Assembly (NCBI GenBank): GCA_013368325.1
Contig: JAACJK010000111.1
Location: 744,001 to 808,000, forward strand
DNA from: Ephemerocybe angulata
Lineage: Eukaryota; Basidiomycota; Agaricomycetes; Agaricales; Psathyrellaceae
Direction: 5' to 3'
Length of the DNA stretch: 64,000 nt
Positions within the stretch are counted from its first letter, which is position 1, and the number at the start of each line of letters is the position of its first letter. The notes under the pieces are model-generated. The model made no database searches. It was not told the DNA's origin and was given only the letters and a program-made list of their open reading frames with translations. The translations under genes and the position numbers were made by a program. Shown here in pieces: positions 22,762 to 34,150 of the stretch.

Positions 22762-23413
22762 ATGAAGCTTAGTCGCTTTTTGGCTATTCTCTCGCTGCTT
22801 CTACCCATCGCGGTTGCCTCGCCTGCCGCCGTGCGGAACCATAGGCCCTTCGTTCGCCGCGCCCAGGACTCTGGATCTCAACTTTCGTCTTATTCATCTT
22901 CGTCTTCCGCTTCGGCTGCTTCCGCCTCTCATGATTCATTCTCACCTCGCGACTCTTGTTCGTCTTCTTCGGCGTCGTCCTCTGCCTCTTCCTCATCATC
23001 TTCCTCTTCCGAGTCAGCCTCCGGGGACTCACAGTCATTGAACTCGGATTACGATCAGGGGTCGGATGTGTCGTCTGAGGATACGCTCGCTGGTACGCAC
23101 TGTTCGGTTTCGTCTACACGTCTCGCTGACATGACTCCAGGCTTCGGAGGTGGGGATGCCGGCCGCATGGGGAGCCCCGAATATCGATCGGGTTCTGGTT
23201 CTGGTTCTGAGGGCGAGGCACGCGAGACCATCATAAGGCTGATGGATGCACATAAGGCCTTATCAACGTATATATGATCGAAGGCCAATCTTGCGCGACC
23301 TTATGAGATGCCATCATCGCTAAATATCTCTCAGGTGTTCTCGTGAAATTAAACGAGTCTTGAAGCGTTCGGTGAGGTTGGATGAGAAGGATGGGTGCAC
23401 CTTTAGGGTATAG
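22762..23413 (+). CDS. Small secreted serine-rich protein
   Basis: The ATG at 22762 starts MKLSRFLAILSLLLPIAVAS, a textbook signal peptide (basic n-region, Leu-rich core, AVA cleavage). The mature part is dominated by Ser runs (SSSSSASAASAS, SSASSSASSSSSSSSES), then a Gly/Ser stretch. Two introns fit: 23093-23140 (48 nt) and 23268-23334 (67 nt, acceptor CTCAG); splicing gives 178 residues with a basic tail ending KDGCTFRV. Unspliced, the frame stops at 23277 (171 residues). Ser-rich regions are probable O-mannosylation sites. A wall-associated or effector-like secreted protein is likely; no Cys pattern supports a defined fold. Confidence 0.7.
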
Positions 23414-24183
23414 TACTTTCGAGAAGTCTCCTCATCCTCACTCGCTAAACGCCACCTAGATTCCCGTCGCACTCGCAATGTAGAATGAAGTTGGATCAGT
23501 GTGGGGGCCTCATCTTGCCTGCCCGCCCTCGTGGAATTATACCCCCGCCTTTAGCCGTTAGCAATGCAGACTGTCACTTATTGAACAATCTATCACCTAT
23601 TCCTTACATCGTATGCAGTCCTGAGCCGAATCGGCTTCGCCCGCGTGATTGCAGTGTGCTCAGTGCTCGCCAACCGCCATCCAACATCGGCCACCCGCCT
23701 TGCGATGGTCTGGATGCTGGCGGAGGACGTGAGTGAGCTGCGGCTATGCATGGCTGGCCTCTGATATTGTGAGTACGATATCGTGCGTATTGGGGTCGAT
23801 TTTACTCACCCGCAGTCCACCGCTCACATTGGACATCCCGCATCCGATTCATTAGCGCCCACCGCCGCCGCCACCGACCACCATCACCACTTGCATTATG
23901 GGCATGCTAGCATGCCATTTACGAGTCCGTTTCCGCACCGCAGTATTAGACCTGTTGCTAATGTCATATATTATTTTATCACAGCACCTGTTTGACTCTT
24001 TCCTAGAACCATAAGACATATACATTGCGACTGAAAAACGCGTTCAAGATGGCGAGGTCAATTCCATGTTCAGACGCATTATTACTTGAACAATGTACAT
24101 AATATAAGTAATAATGATACAAACCGGAGAACCGTAGGCCACTGAGCAACTGGAAACAAGAAGGGCTGTCATTCTACCTCCAC
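23414..24183. other. Intergenic, no gene seen
   Basis: Contains the second copy (23893-23955) of the dispersed repeat also found at 17895-17960, and a short GCC run near 23860. Confidence 0.4.
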
Positions 24184-26975
24184 TCATTGTCCCTTGAAAG
24201 AAGCAATCAATGTGCATTTTGAACTTTCTAGTAGCGACGCGAAGTAACGCTTCACAGCTTCGAGATCAAACGATCGCCAGAGGCGAAAGAGCTCGAAGGT
24301 TCGAAGTTTTGGCAGAATGGGGCCCTGATTGGAGGCGCTACCGACGAGAGGGAAAAGTTCGGCGGGATCGAAGTCCACGTCGTCCAAAGACAGATGTGAA
24401 ATGGAAGGGAGAGCTGAAAGAAGCACACGCAACTGGAAGGTAGGAGTGTCGAGGTTACGGATCTTGAGCGTTCCGATGGATTCGGTGACCTTGCTTTGGC
24501 GAAGAAACCGAAGGACATTTACTGGGGCCAATGGACCGTATGACACATGCCATACATGGACTTGGAGATCCAGTTCTTCCAGGAAGGGCGCTCGGATGTG
24601 AACGAGAAAATCGCCGTCGGATTGTTTCAAGGTCATCCTCTTAAGCCTAGGAAGCAGGATGGGATGTCCCTGTGTTGTAGCGCGCTCGACTTCGGTCGCG
24701 GGAATCTGGGAGTGAGCAAGGTCGATGGTGAGGTCCTTCAAGTTATGGCACTCGCTGAGGAGCTGCAATAATTGAGGACCTTCCCAATCCCACTTGATGG
24801 ACAGCTCCGTAAGGTGGCGCGAAGTGTTGAGTGGGATCCGGAATGCGCCGTTCGCCGCCGTTGCGTCGCTCGGAAAGGCACAGCGTGACGGTAACTGGAG
24901 GTCTAAGGCCGTCAGAGGAGGTAGAAAACGGAAAGCGAACTCAGCGGAACTCTGAAATTCATCCCATTGGTTGGGATATGGGTTATCGAGGTCGATAGTC
25001 AGCGATCGAATCCCATCCCACGAGCGACCTTGGGTCGGCACCGGGTCGTACAACTTCATCAAGGTCGCCCATGCTCGGAGGGACTTCAGACTGCTGACGA
25101 CTAAATCGAGGGTGTGGAGGGAGGGGCCTTCCGTCAAAAGTCTCAAGACGTAATTCGGTAGTTCCTGCAGGTGATTTTCATCGAAACATGCACCCAGTCC
25201 GGATGAAAGGTCCAATCCCTTTTTCATACCGCCCGAGCGCCCGAGCCAGGCTACGACTCTCTCAAATGTATCAGCATCTTCTTTACCACCGTTCATAGCG
25301 CGTATGCAGTGGCACGGCAGCACCACGATTGAAATGGCAGACCAGAGCTCCTTGCTGCAGAGTGCCGCTGTGCGCCATGCCTGACAGACCAAGGTTAGGT
25401 CGATCAATTCGCGCCTGGCATCGTAATCCTTAAAGCCATGGGAAACGACGAGGGATATGATTTCGCCAGTGATCTCGATTGGTAGTCGCCAGCCTGAGAG
25501 AGATGGTGCAGCCGCAGGATTCGAAACGGCCGCCGAGATGTACCTTGTTATCGCTTGGCCGGTCTTCGAAGAGTCTCCTATCGTCAAACGGATGTTTTTC
25601 AATCGCGTCGAGATGTCTATTCCATCAGCCAAAGCGCTCGAAGTCGACACCGCATTGAGCAGAAGCCTAAGAAGGCGCAGATCCTTTTTCTTACTCTAAA
25701 GATTGTTGGCATCATTCTATGGACCGTGGTTGTAGCGCTCACCTCTACGGGTTTCCCTTTCTCAACTAGTGTCTTCGTCACAACGTCGATAAGGCTGCTA
25801 GTCTCTTCGTGAAATAGGACCACTCTATCTTTCCCCATAACGAGGATGTCTTGCATCAGGTACTTCAAAAGGTCATGAGTGCCTAGGGGTTCATCTTCAA
25901 AGTATTAGTGAATCGACCTTTTGCACGTCGAATAGGTCGAATCCCTCACCGACGTCCCTCAATACTTCGCTGATTCGCCTTCCAAAGGACCTGGTTCTTG
26001 GGATCCGGTTTTCTAACGCATAGATGAAAAATTGGACCAAAAGTTCGATTTCGGCCCCTCGCTCTCTTGCAAAGAAACCCATGGCTCCCTAATAAATGGT
26101 CAGCGACGCCAGCGAAGATCAAAGGGATTTGACCAACAAGCAGCCTAATAAGAGCGTTTCCAAGCGTTCCTTTTTCAACACTGTGTGCTGTCTCGATGAG
26201 GTCGACCAGCTCGCAAAGGGGGAAGCGCAGTGTCACGACTACAACTGCGAGTGAGTCACAGGCGGTAAGCACTTTAAACAACTCACAGTGTTCGCAACCT
26301 AAGACGCCATTGCAGTATAACAAGCTGAGAAGCTCGGCGGAAAGCTGTCGGTTTTCGAGGCTCACATCTAGCGCGTCGTGAGCGGCTTGCAAAGCAGGAT
26401 CGTTCACGATACACACCCTCGCATTTGATAAACCCATTGCCGACGATGTGATCAAGGAGGGAATCGACCAAATCTGTTGAGCGCCTCGGTTCCAGAGTGC
26501 CTTTGTAATAACGGAAAATGTATCGGGAAAACTGCAGGGCGGCGAGCAAAGAGGCGCTGTTCTCGGGCTAGACGTATGCAGGTCTGGATGAGCGTGACAC
26601 TCATACTGACTTCGACCAACGCGCTTACCGTTTCGATTTCGTCGACTAAGGTGTTTACGACTGTGCCAACGTTGTGTCGGAGCAATTTAGAGTCTTTGAG
26701 AAGGCGACATGCTTTATTAACTCCTTCTCTATCCTTCATACTCAAACCTTGAGAAGGTTCAGTGACAGACCCCAGCGAAAAGGTTAAGAAATTCCTAGCA
26801 CCTATCCCAGCTGCGCAAGATGCCATGAATTTTTTGAAAATGGCTCTTGCCTCAGCCGTCTGCTCGTCATGACTGCCTAGAATGACCTCTAGCTCTGAGC
26901 GCAACGAAACATTGAATGTGAGATATCCTGGAGTGTATTACGCTAGGCGGACCCACCATTGTGAGGGTTTTGCAT
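24184..26975 (-). CDS. Long helical-repeat plus F-box-like protein
   Basis: Seven exons keep one frame: 26975-26957, 26927-26611, 26567-26417, 26367-26138, 26088-25950, 25882-25743, 25695-24184, giving 835 residues. Introns are 29, 43, 49, 49, 67 and 47 nt; the 67-nt one has CACTAATAC. The first ~330 residues are Leu-rich helices (LLKDSKLLRHNVGTVVNTLV; ELVQ-like blocks such as LLVQFFIYALENRIP) resembling ARM/HEAT-type repeats by eye. An F-box-like segment follows (WRLPIEITGEIISLVV; LTLVCQAWRTAALCSKELW), then Leu-rich strands to the end. Alternatively there are two genes, one stopping at 25897 and an F-box gene beginning near 25868, but the latter has no good ATG. The 29-nt first intron is unusually short and may be wrong. 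Function unknown; SCF adaptor role inferred for the F-box part. Confidence 0.55.
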
Positions 26976-27676
26976 TCTCCCTGGGACCTGGAAAGAGATA
27001 TTAACACGCTCTGTTGAGTTGTTCGACGGAACTTGGGACTCTTGAAGCTACAAGTTTTTCCAAAGGCTTTCGCGATCTTATATATACGAGCCCGAACCTG
27101 AATGATTAGATGAGGATGATCAATGAACCGGGTATGTGATCGGGATCACACACATTCGAGCTCCTTCGATGTTGGTTAAAATGTTCACAGGCCCAGTGAG
27201 AAGACCGTCTGCGCGGAGAGCCCGAGAACGGCTGAAGTAAATGTGACAGTCTGCCCTCACAGGCCCATGTCGGACCTGGGACAATATATAGCCTTTTCTC
27301 CATCTCTTCTCCCAAATCTATACTTGCTATTTCGAAGTTCTTACATGTATCTACTAATAAATATCATTTTCTAAGATCTAGAAGTTCTATTCGGCGGAGA
27401 GAGGTATGTTGGCGAGCGCCGACTCTGCTCGAGAACCGACGTAACATACGTCATCGGCGATAGCGCTTCGCAACAACTTCGCAAGTCGCGCTCTTTGATG
27501 CTGTCACTTCTCTCCCAAATCTCTCCCTCTCCCGTCATTTCAATCCCATCCTGCCGCAGTCGAATTCGCTCCTCCTCCTCCTCAAATTCTCCTTCTCGCT
27601 ATGGCCGCTGGTGTACATCACTGAGTTATGTCGATTCAGCCTTATCCCAACCTTATCCGAGTCACCATTCCTGCTG
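26976..27676. other. Intergenic
   Basis: No supportable gene. Confidence 0.35.
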
Positions 27677-28370
27677 TCAGTATACATCTTTAAACAATGG
27701 CCCTCTGGGCAGTCCTGGACACCGATGGCTAAATTTCGTGACCAAAGGATGAACGGCCTTGCAAGAACTACCGTCTTCGCAATGGCAGTGCAAATCGACG
27801 GAGCTGTAGATCAGACCTTTAGGGCACCCTCCTGATCTGCCGATCCAAACAACCAACCTTGTAATAGGTGATAGGTGATAGGTGATATTACCCGGACAAG
27901 GTCCAATTCCTGAACGCCGGGGGTCTGGGAGGCTATCATAATACAAAAAGTATCTACAATTCCCAGCTCGTGCCCTACAACACGCTCTTGTAATCCTTTC
28001 GTGAAGACATTGGGCACCCACAGTGCCTAGATCTGATATCACCCCTCTCCAGAGCGCGGGGGTGCTCAACGTTGCGAGCCTCCACCCCAAGCACACGCAT
28101 CCCAAATTCCCCAACATCTCGATACGCTTGATGCTCGTCCGCAAGCTTGGCTGCGCACTCAGTCATGAAGTCAAGCTGGCGAGCGATCGCTTCGGCGCGG
28201 TATCGGATGCACATGGTCTGCATGGGGTTAGGGGCGGCGTTTCCGAACAACAGGGCGACGATGTTGTCTGCATCGTCCGCGGCGAAGGGACCAAGATAAG
28301 CAGAGGTAAGACGGGATGACGGTACAGAGGTAACACGGAACGACATAACAGAAATGGTGTCGAGCCCCAG
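27677..28370 (-). pseudogene. F-box-type gene remnant
   Basis: Reverse frames give LADEHQAYRDVGEFGMRVLGVEA, then GCVCLGWRLATLSTPALWRGV (F-box-type CxxW..PxLW pattern) and VVWIGRSGGCPKGLIYSS, which matches VVAWLGRSGGMKKGLDLSS in the intact gene at 24184-26975. The parts lie in two frames and the frame ends in the middle of the fold. A GGTGATA triplicate (about 27864-27886) sits in the coding text. A degenerate relative of its neighbour. Confidence 0.6.
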
Positions 28371-28419
28371 GCCCCCAACTGCCAAATACCGATGGTTTTT
28401 AACCTCCCTAAGAGTGTTT

Positions 28420-28700
28420 GGCGCTGTATACGGTCGAAGGTACGCCAAAGGTACGCACCTTAACTACACAATCAGAATACGTACACAACCTAAGGTGCGC
28501 ATCTTTGCTTAAAGGCCGGCATTACTTGGGGGTACCCTTAGCACCTTACCAAACAAGTACAGGCGCGACCCAAGCTGTACAGCCTAAGGTGCTTACCATC
28601 CAAGATGGGTAGATTGCCAGAGTGACTCAACCAGTCCCAGCCCACAACCCCAGACTACTTAAAGGCCAGGACTCAAAGGCATTAAAGACAATACCAAATG
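28420..28700. repeat. Cluster of CACCTTA/TAAGGTG motifs
   Basis: CACCTTA or its complement occurs four times within about 140 bp (near 28458, 28491, 28541 and 28587), in alternating orientation, just before a Gypsy remnant. Possibly part of a decayed LTR or a transposon end. Confidence 0.35.
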
Positions 28701-28939
28701 GCCAACCAGCGCATACCCCACCCCATCAGCGCAGATAGGTGTACCCTACCCCTTTCGATGGGGGCATCCATGCAAGTACCTCAATACGAGTTCGACAGGG
28801 AATCCAGCAACCACCGCACACAAAGCCCATCTCCCCTCCAACACGACAAGATGCACGTAGATCCTGGCCCCTACTCGAACTGCAACGGAACCAACCGCTA
28901 CCCATGCAGAACACATCGGAGAGGGCCTGGAGCAGACGT

Positions 28940-29800
28940 CACCCCCTTGGTTGCCCCTCCTAAAAGTCGGTCCACGAATGGGACGGACCTGGGGTCAGAT
29001 CACCATCGACGTTGCTAATAAACATGGTCTTCAGACCGTGGTCCGACAGCAAAAACTCCGTCTCCATAACAGCAATGATCGAGACAGTGGCGCCACCAAC
29101 TGCTACATGGACAAAGGCTTCGTTTCGTTGTACAAGCTCCCGGCGCGGAAGCTGTCCACGCCGCTGAACATATACAACGCAGACGGGACCGAGAATACGT
29201 CAGGACAAATAACGGCGACGTGCACGGTGCCGGTACAAATCTCAAACCACATCGAGATGCTATCCTTCTTCGTCACCTCCCTGAACCATCCAGTCAGTCT
29301 AGGGTTCGCATGGCTAGCGCGCCACAACCCAGAAATCAATTGGACAACCAAAACGCTGTCCTTCACCAGGTGCCCTGAGATCTGCTACAAACACCTCGCA
29401 TCCCCAATCCTAGACCCAGTAATACCCTGCTTGGAGCTCAGCCTTGGACCTCAACATAGACGAGTTCCGATTCGCCATGGACTTCGAAGATGAAAGAGGG
29501 GAGAACCAGACGATCTTAATCGAAGGGCAGTATCGAACAGGAAGGAAGTTGCAACGTTCGAGAGATCAAGGCGAAAGTACGTCGAGTGCCCGCAGGAATA
29601 GAGAAGTTCGCCTTAGGAGGTCGGCTCGACAAAGGGAACTGAGGAAAGCAGCAGAGGAAGAAAGGAAAGCAAAGAGGCCAAGGGGCACGGTGTGCAAACG
29701 GTGTGTTGAGCTAACGCCTGGTAAGGCGGTCTCCCACGAGGTACACAGAGCCCAGGCCTCATTGCCTTTTGCCTTAGACATCAATCATGTAATCATTACA
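28940..29800 (+). pseudogene. Ty3/Gypsy retroelement remnant (aspartic protease region)
   Basis: The frame 28951-29493 contains RDSGATNCYMDKGFV (retropepsin D-S/T-G-A active site), then ARKLSTPLNIYNADGT, FFVTSLNHPVSLGFAWLARH (flap and ILGxxWL-like block) and NPEINWTTKTLSF, all in Ty3/Gypsy protease order. A frame change near 29440 joins an Arg/Glu-rich frame (29444-29803). No reverse transcriptase, RNase H or integrase follows within reach, so only the gag-protease border survives. Confidence 0.7.
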
Positions 29801-30104
29801 TAAGAATCAATCAAATACTAAAAAGGACTTTATCTCCTAATATGGGCATGCTGGAAGCTGAAACCATTCGACGAGTCCCTACGTAGACAAAACCTTCCCA
29901 CTTTTCAAGTGTCCAGGAACAGTCAAGAAAATGAGACGAAGGTCACATAGGCGTACCTCGGCGCGATTTCCAATCGGTTGTACATCATTCTTATGCAATA
30001 GAAACTCACTGCAACGCATCGAATGAGACCGTCCGCTGGAAGTCGTCTCCGTAAGAGTCTCCGAGATATCAAGTAGTGCGCTTTACGGTCGACAGGCGCA
30101 GGGG

Positions 30105-30480
30105 ATGAAACGGCTGAAGGTTGGGGGATTAGATTTCACAACCTTCAAGGAGTCGAAGGGAAACTCACACATCCTTTTCCAAACCAAGGACGCCACGGGC
30201 CGCATCGTGATAGCAGCAGGTCGAATTAAGACAATCTTCCGGCATGCAGCCAGTAACAGTTACCTTCTTGTCGGCGAGCTCGATCTCTACAGGCAGTTCC
30301 CTCTCCTGGACGCTCGTCTCTGTTATGACAGATCGCAGATGAGCCATGTATCATCATGGGAAACGAAATCGTCTCACATAGCGACCTGCCCAGCTGACAA
30401 TTGACGGTGCCGAATTCCGGGTGATTCTGAACATCGACCGAGTAAGCTTCCCTCGCTCGTTTGGTACGGTATCGATTGCT
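30105..30480 (+). pseudogene. C-terminal fragment of a transposase-associated protein
   Basis: The frame 30105-30404 reads FKESKGNSHILFQ, GRIKTIFRHA, LDLYRQFPLLDARLCYD and SHIATCP, then after a one-base frame change LTIDGAEFRVILNIDR. This order is the C-terminal part of large basidiomycete transposase proteins (Tnp2/KDZ-type neighbours) as I recall them; the family name is tentative. The catalytic part is absent. Confidence 0.45.
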
Positions 30481-31227
30481 AAAATTGAAATAGGGGGAAA
30501 GCGGTGTCGATGCCCGAGACCTACGAATGCATTTGTTAGACGAGCTAACCTACATACCCGCTGTCTTCGATATGCTTCTTTTACATGCTGGCTTCAAAAG
30601 GCGTTTACAATCCTGCAAAATTAATTTTGTCAGTTTCGGAATGCAATAAGAGATGCGAAGACTCACTTCCTGGGCGTACGCAGTGTTTAGGGTCCAACGT
30701 CGCCTGATAAGCGCCCACAGCCTCAGAGCCAGCGGGAGCGCAACGGGGTGAGGAAGGGGGGGGGGGGGGCATGCCTGAATGCGTAGGAATAGAGTCTTCC
30801 CGTTCCCGTCCGGTCATTCAGAGAAGATTGAACGGCGGTAGCCCCTGCGCGAGTCAATGCAACAAAGAGGGGAGCGCGAGACGGTAAATGCGCCCGCGCC
30901 TGCAATCCTGGACAATTCCGAGTGTGGATTCAAGCACCGGGGCAGGAGCTTCAAGGCAGGGCAAAAGGGTGGGACGCTGGCATTTTTTGTCCTCTGCTCT
31001 CGGACCAGAAATGGAACGCAGCACCCATGCCCATAGCTCTGAAGATCGCGCGGGAATGGGGGAGAGATGAGAGACTCGAATGAAGCGATGATGAGGCGAT
31101 ATCTCTTCCGGGTTGAGCCGTATATTTCTGCTGGAGAGCAGGTCGTTTCATGTAGCTATAAGCACGTAGGCTATGAATACCCCGAGGAAAACATTTACAC
31201 CAGATAAAGTTATACACTCCAACACCT
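30481..31227. other. Gene-free stretch with a poly-G tract
   Basis: A run of 14 G at 30756-30769 follows GAGGAA. No coding frame is supported. Confidence 0.5.
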
Positions 31228-32019
31228 TTAAGCCTCGCAATTCAACGAGACTCTTCCTTCTGTTTGATGGCTGGCTAATCGGGAACGGAGGGCCAGCAAT
31301 GACCTCATCTTGCTGTTGACCATGGCGATTCGCGACTCACTCGCGGCAAGCTGCTTTTCCAGCTCATCCAGAGTCTGCTTGGCCAGATCCTTTGCGTGGA
31401 AAAGTTCCTCGTCGGTCATCGCCTGCAAGCTCAGTCTCGCGCTGGATGACGGATACAAAACGGTATCCGCTTGGAACTCGAGCTCCTGCTTGAGAAAATA
31501 GTTGTAGATGTCTGCTGGCGTTGGAAGGGGGGACTCCGAATTGAGGTAGTCCCACCATGGGTTGAGGTATAATGCGAGGATTCCGTCGGCACCTGGTGTT
31601 GCAAAGATCTCGAGGATACTCTTGTCGTCATCCAGATTGTCCCGCATCAGAGCTGCCGATGCTTTGCGCGACGTCGGGGGTATCTCCACCCCCGCAGTTT
31701 CGGCGGTGTCCATGAGTGTCATGCCGCCCATGAAATAAGCAGCAGTGTTCTGTATTGGTCAGTATCTGATAAGTCAAGAACAGGATTCGCGTACTATCTC
31801 TGCTTCGAGAAACCTTTTCCATCGTGGCATCTTCTCCCTATTCACCTTCTTTGTGGCTACGGCTCCACATGCCGCTCGGATACGACTCGCTGAATAGTTG
31901 AGGAGCATCTGTTTTCGGCCTGGCGTTAAGGCCTTCAGTAAAGAAAGTATGGATACTGCGTCCAAGGTATTCTTTTGAGCGGTTGAATCCATTGGAAGGG
32001 TGGTGGAGGTAATCGGCAT
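31228..32019 (-). CDS. Unknown protein with C-terminal coiled coil
   Basis: Exons 32019-31795 and 31749-31228 (45-nt intron, GTACGC..TACTGACC..CAG, phase 0) give 248 residues. Residues ~175-235 form a clear coiled coil (LFHAKDLAKQTLDELEKQLA, SRIAMVNSKMRSLLALRSRL). The N-terminal part has no known motif. Start chosen at the first ATG that reads into the splice. Two ACGCGT boxes lie 74-86 nt upstream. Function unknown. Confidence 0.6.
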
Positions 32020-32092
32020 TGCGCTCAGTGTGGTCGCACTCGGGTCGCCAGTTGGCAGGGTCGCACTGAGCGGGAATTGGAAGCAACCTGTT

Positions 32093-32105
32093 ACGCGTGA
32101 CGCGT
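32093..32105. promoter_or_regulatory. Paired ACGCGT boxes
   Basis: ACGCGT at 32093-32098 and 32100-32105, one base apart, upstream of the minus-strand gene starting at 32019. ACGCGT is the core of the MBF (Mbp1-Swi6) site used for G1/S genes in ascomycete yeasts; use here is only inferred. Confidence 0.3.
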
Positions 32106-32366
32106 GACGATTTCATTACTGCGCCGATGTTGCGGCGCTACATGTATACATCACCGGATATAGCGCGGGCCGTGGCCAGCCCGCCCGTCGATGTTTGAGA
32201 GCCCATTTCCTTTCAGGCTGTATGTAAGCTTATGCTCATGAGGAGTACACAACCGAGCAATGAGGACGTCGGAGGCGTGCGGTTTGCGTGCGACGTGTCG
32301 ATTTGTGGTAAGTGTATCGTGGGAATTAGACGTAACCCCTGCCAGTGATCTTCAGTCTCAGTTTCG

Positions 32367-33701
32367 TTGATTCTTCCATTGTTTCGTCATGAGGGCGTCC
32401 CAACCTTCGGGATTAATGGAGAGCACGTATGCGGGTGGGTCCACAGTGTCTTTTCTAATCGTTTATCTGAAAGTTTCACGGTTCTTCAAGGTATGCAAGC
32501 ATACCAGACTGCCCGACTGGCCCTCGTGTCGAGGAACCCTGGTCGCTGGAAAAAAAAGTGCAGTCGTGTCGAAGAAGCGATGCGAACTACCTTTGTTTGG
32601 CTCTACTTACAAGCGGTGTATGGTGAGACATATACTAGGAAGAGAGTAGCTGGCCGGATCTATCGCCTCGCCCAGTACCCAGGTCACCCTACTAGGGTCT
32701 TGTCAGCGCCTTCAAAAGGGATCGCTCCAGTCACAAGCGTCTCGAAAGGTTCAGGATCTTCCAATGCTTTGATGCTCAATATAAAGCATTGCCATTGGAA
32801 GGACCCTGTGCTGCACGTTAAGTACAGGGCCAGGACTGATGTCACGCCCGGAAGGCTTGTGTTGGAACCTCCAGCACGCGACGCCATATCGATTGACGCC
32901 GGATCCGCGCTCGAACCTTCGTGGCTGTCCTTATTGCTGTCGCATCTCTCCATTACGCATCGCGGGCCGCCTTTATGGGGAGGTTATTTCGAAGTCTCGG
33001 CACCATGGACTCACCGCTCTTCCTGCGAGCTCAGTCTGCTAGGGAGGGATGGAGTTGTGGTGAATACCGTTTGCACCAAAACCACGAGCCATGGCAAGCG
33101 AGATGAGCGCGTGACACGGTGTTCTGTCCACGCCGGTTTATTCGAAGGCTTTGATCCTGGTGATCTTGAAGGTGAGCTGGACTTCACGCGCACGACCCAT
33201 GAAAGCGTCTTGTTGACAGTTTGTTAAGAGACAATTATTGTGCATCGCATGACTTTGTGTGCAAACAGTGTCTTTCTGTTGCACACCTTGGAAGCCGCTC
33301 TTCCAGGTTTCCCAGTATTCTCCGAGTTCGTCGTTTCGTATGTCTTGCACGGTACCCGTAGCTTGTCCCCCTCTTACTCTATTTCCGGCCATGTCGCGCC
33401 CGTTTGTACAAGCGGGGTCGACGTCCCCGTGTTTCTCCAGACGGAATTTGGGGATACATGGTCAACGAATGCTCTCCAAACGAGTTCCATGCTTGCGGTT
33501 GACCAGGACCGGCGTTCGGCGAGCATCGAGACAGACGATTCTTCCGAAGTTGACGTGACTTCCGGTGAGTCGCTACTGCATGGTTCTTTCCTTCTTCATT
33601 CACTTACACTTCATCGTTCGAAATGCAGTACTGCATGACAACGCCTTTTTGGACTTACACGACAATCTTCTGTTTCAATACGGCGCAGCATTCCATTAAA
33701 T
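32367..33701 (+). CDS. Possible multi-exon unknown gene
   Basis: A 286-codon frame (32367-33227) and a second in the same frame ending at a GTGAGT donor (33564) are followed by a 64-nt intron (33565-33628) and an exon reading LHDNAFLDLHDNLLFQYGAAFH to a TAA at 33701. That last splice is convincing. The join between the two large parts is unclear: a 135-nt intron from 33171 to an AG near 33311 keeps frame, but smaller alternatives exist. The true start may be later than 32367. No domain recognised. The next gene downstream is the F-box/nucleotidyltransferase-like gene. Confidence 0.35.
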
Positions 33702-34150
33702 ACCTCGTTTGGGTTCTTTGCGTAGGGCGTGGGGTTGTCGAGAATACTGGGCTAAATTCGCACCGCCTATGGCAAATTCTGTCGCCTCTGGGAAGTATGT
33801 GGTCTTGCGTTTGGTTGGAGTGCAGTTCCTCCTACTTTCTTCGGAAACGGGGGTGCGGCCCTTCTGGAGAAGAGCTCCCCATCCCCTTGGTTCTTGACAG
33901 GTTCCGGCCGGCAGTTCCCGAAGTACGCGTAGGTGGGCCTCTTTTATATCTGTGAATACATTGTATATATTCTCTGTGTTTGCCCCGTGTAACGGCACGC
34001 TCTGGTTAGCATCTACCATCCTTCCCTACTTTCACTCGCTCTGTCTGTCTCATTCGCACCCGTTGACTCAGTTTCTTTCCGCCCCAGCCCTTTGACACAG
34101 ACCGGTTTCAACATCTTGGAAGTCTTGCCTCTTGTTGGTGTGCGCACGGC

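Noticed and set aside
30756..30769. Run of 14 G as a telomere-like or G-quadruplex element
   Set aside because: A single homopolymer without repeated G tracts; could also be an assembly artefact.
33138..33603. Minus-strand frames with protein-like text (GTVQDIRNDELGEYWETW)
   Set aside because: The plus strand has a better case: a donor at 33565 and a 64-nt intron leading to an in-frame terminal exon.
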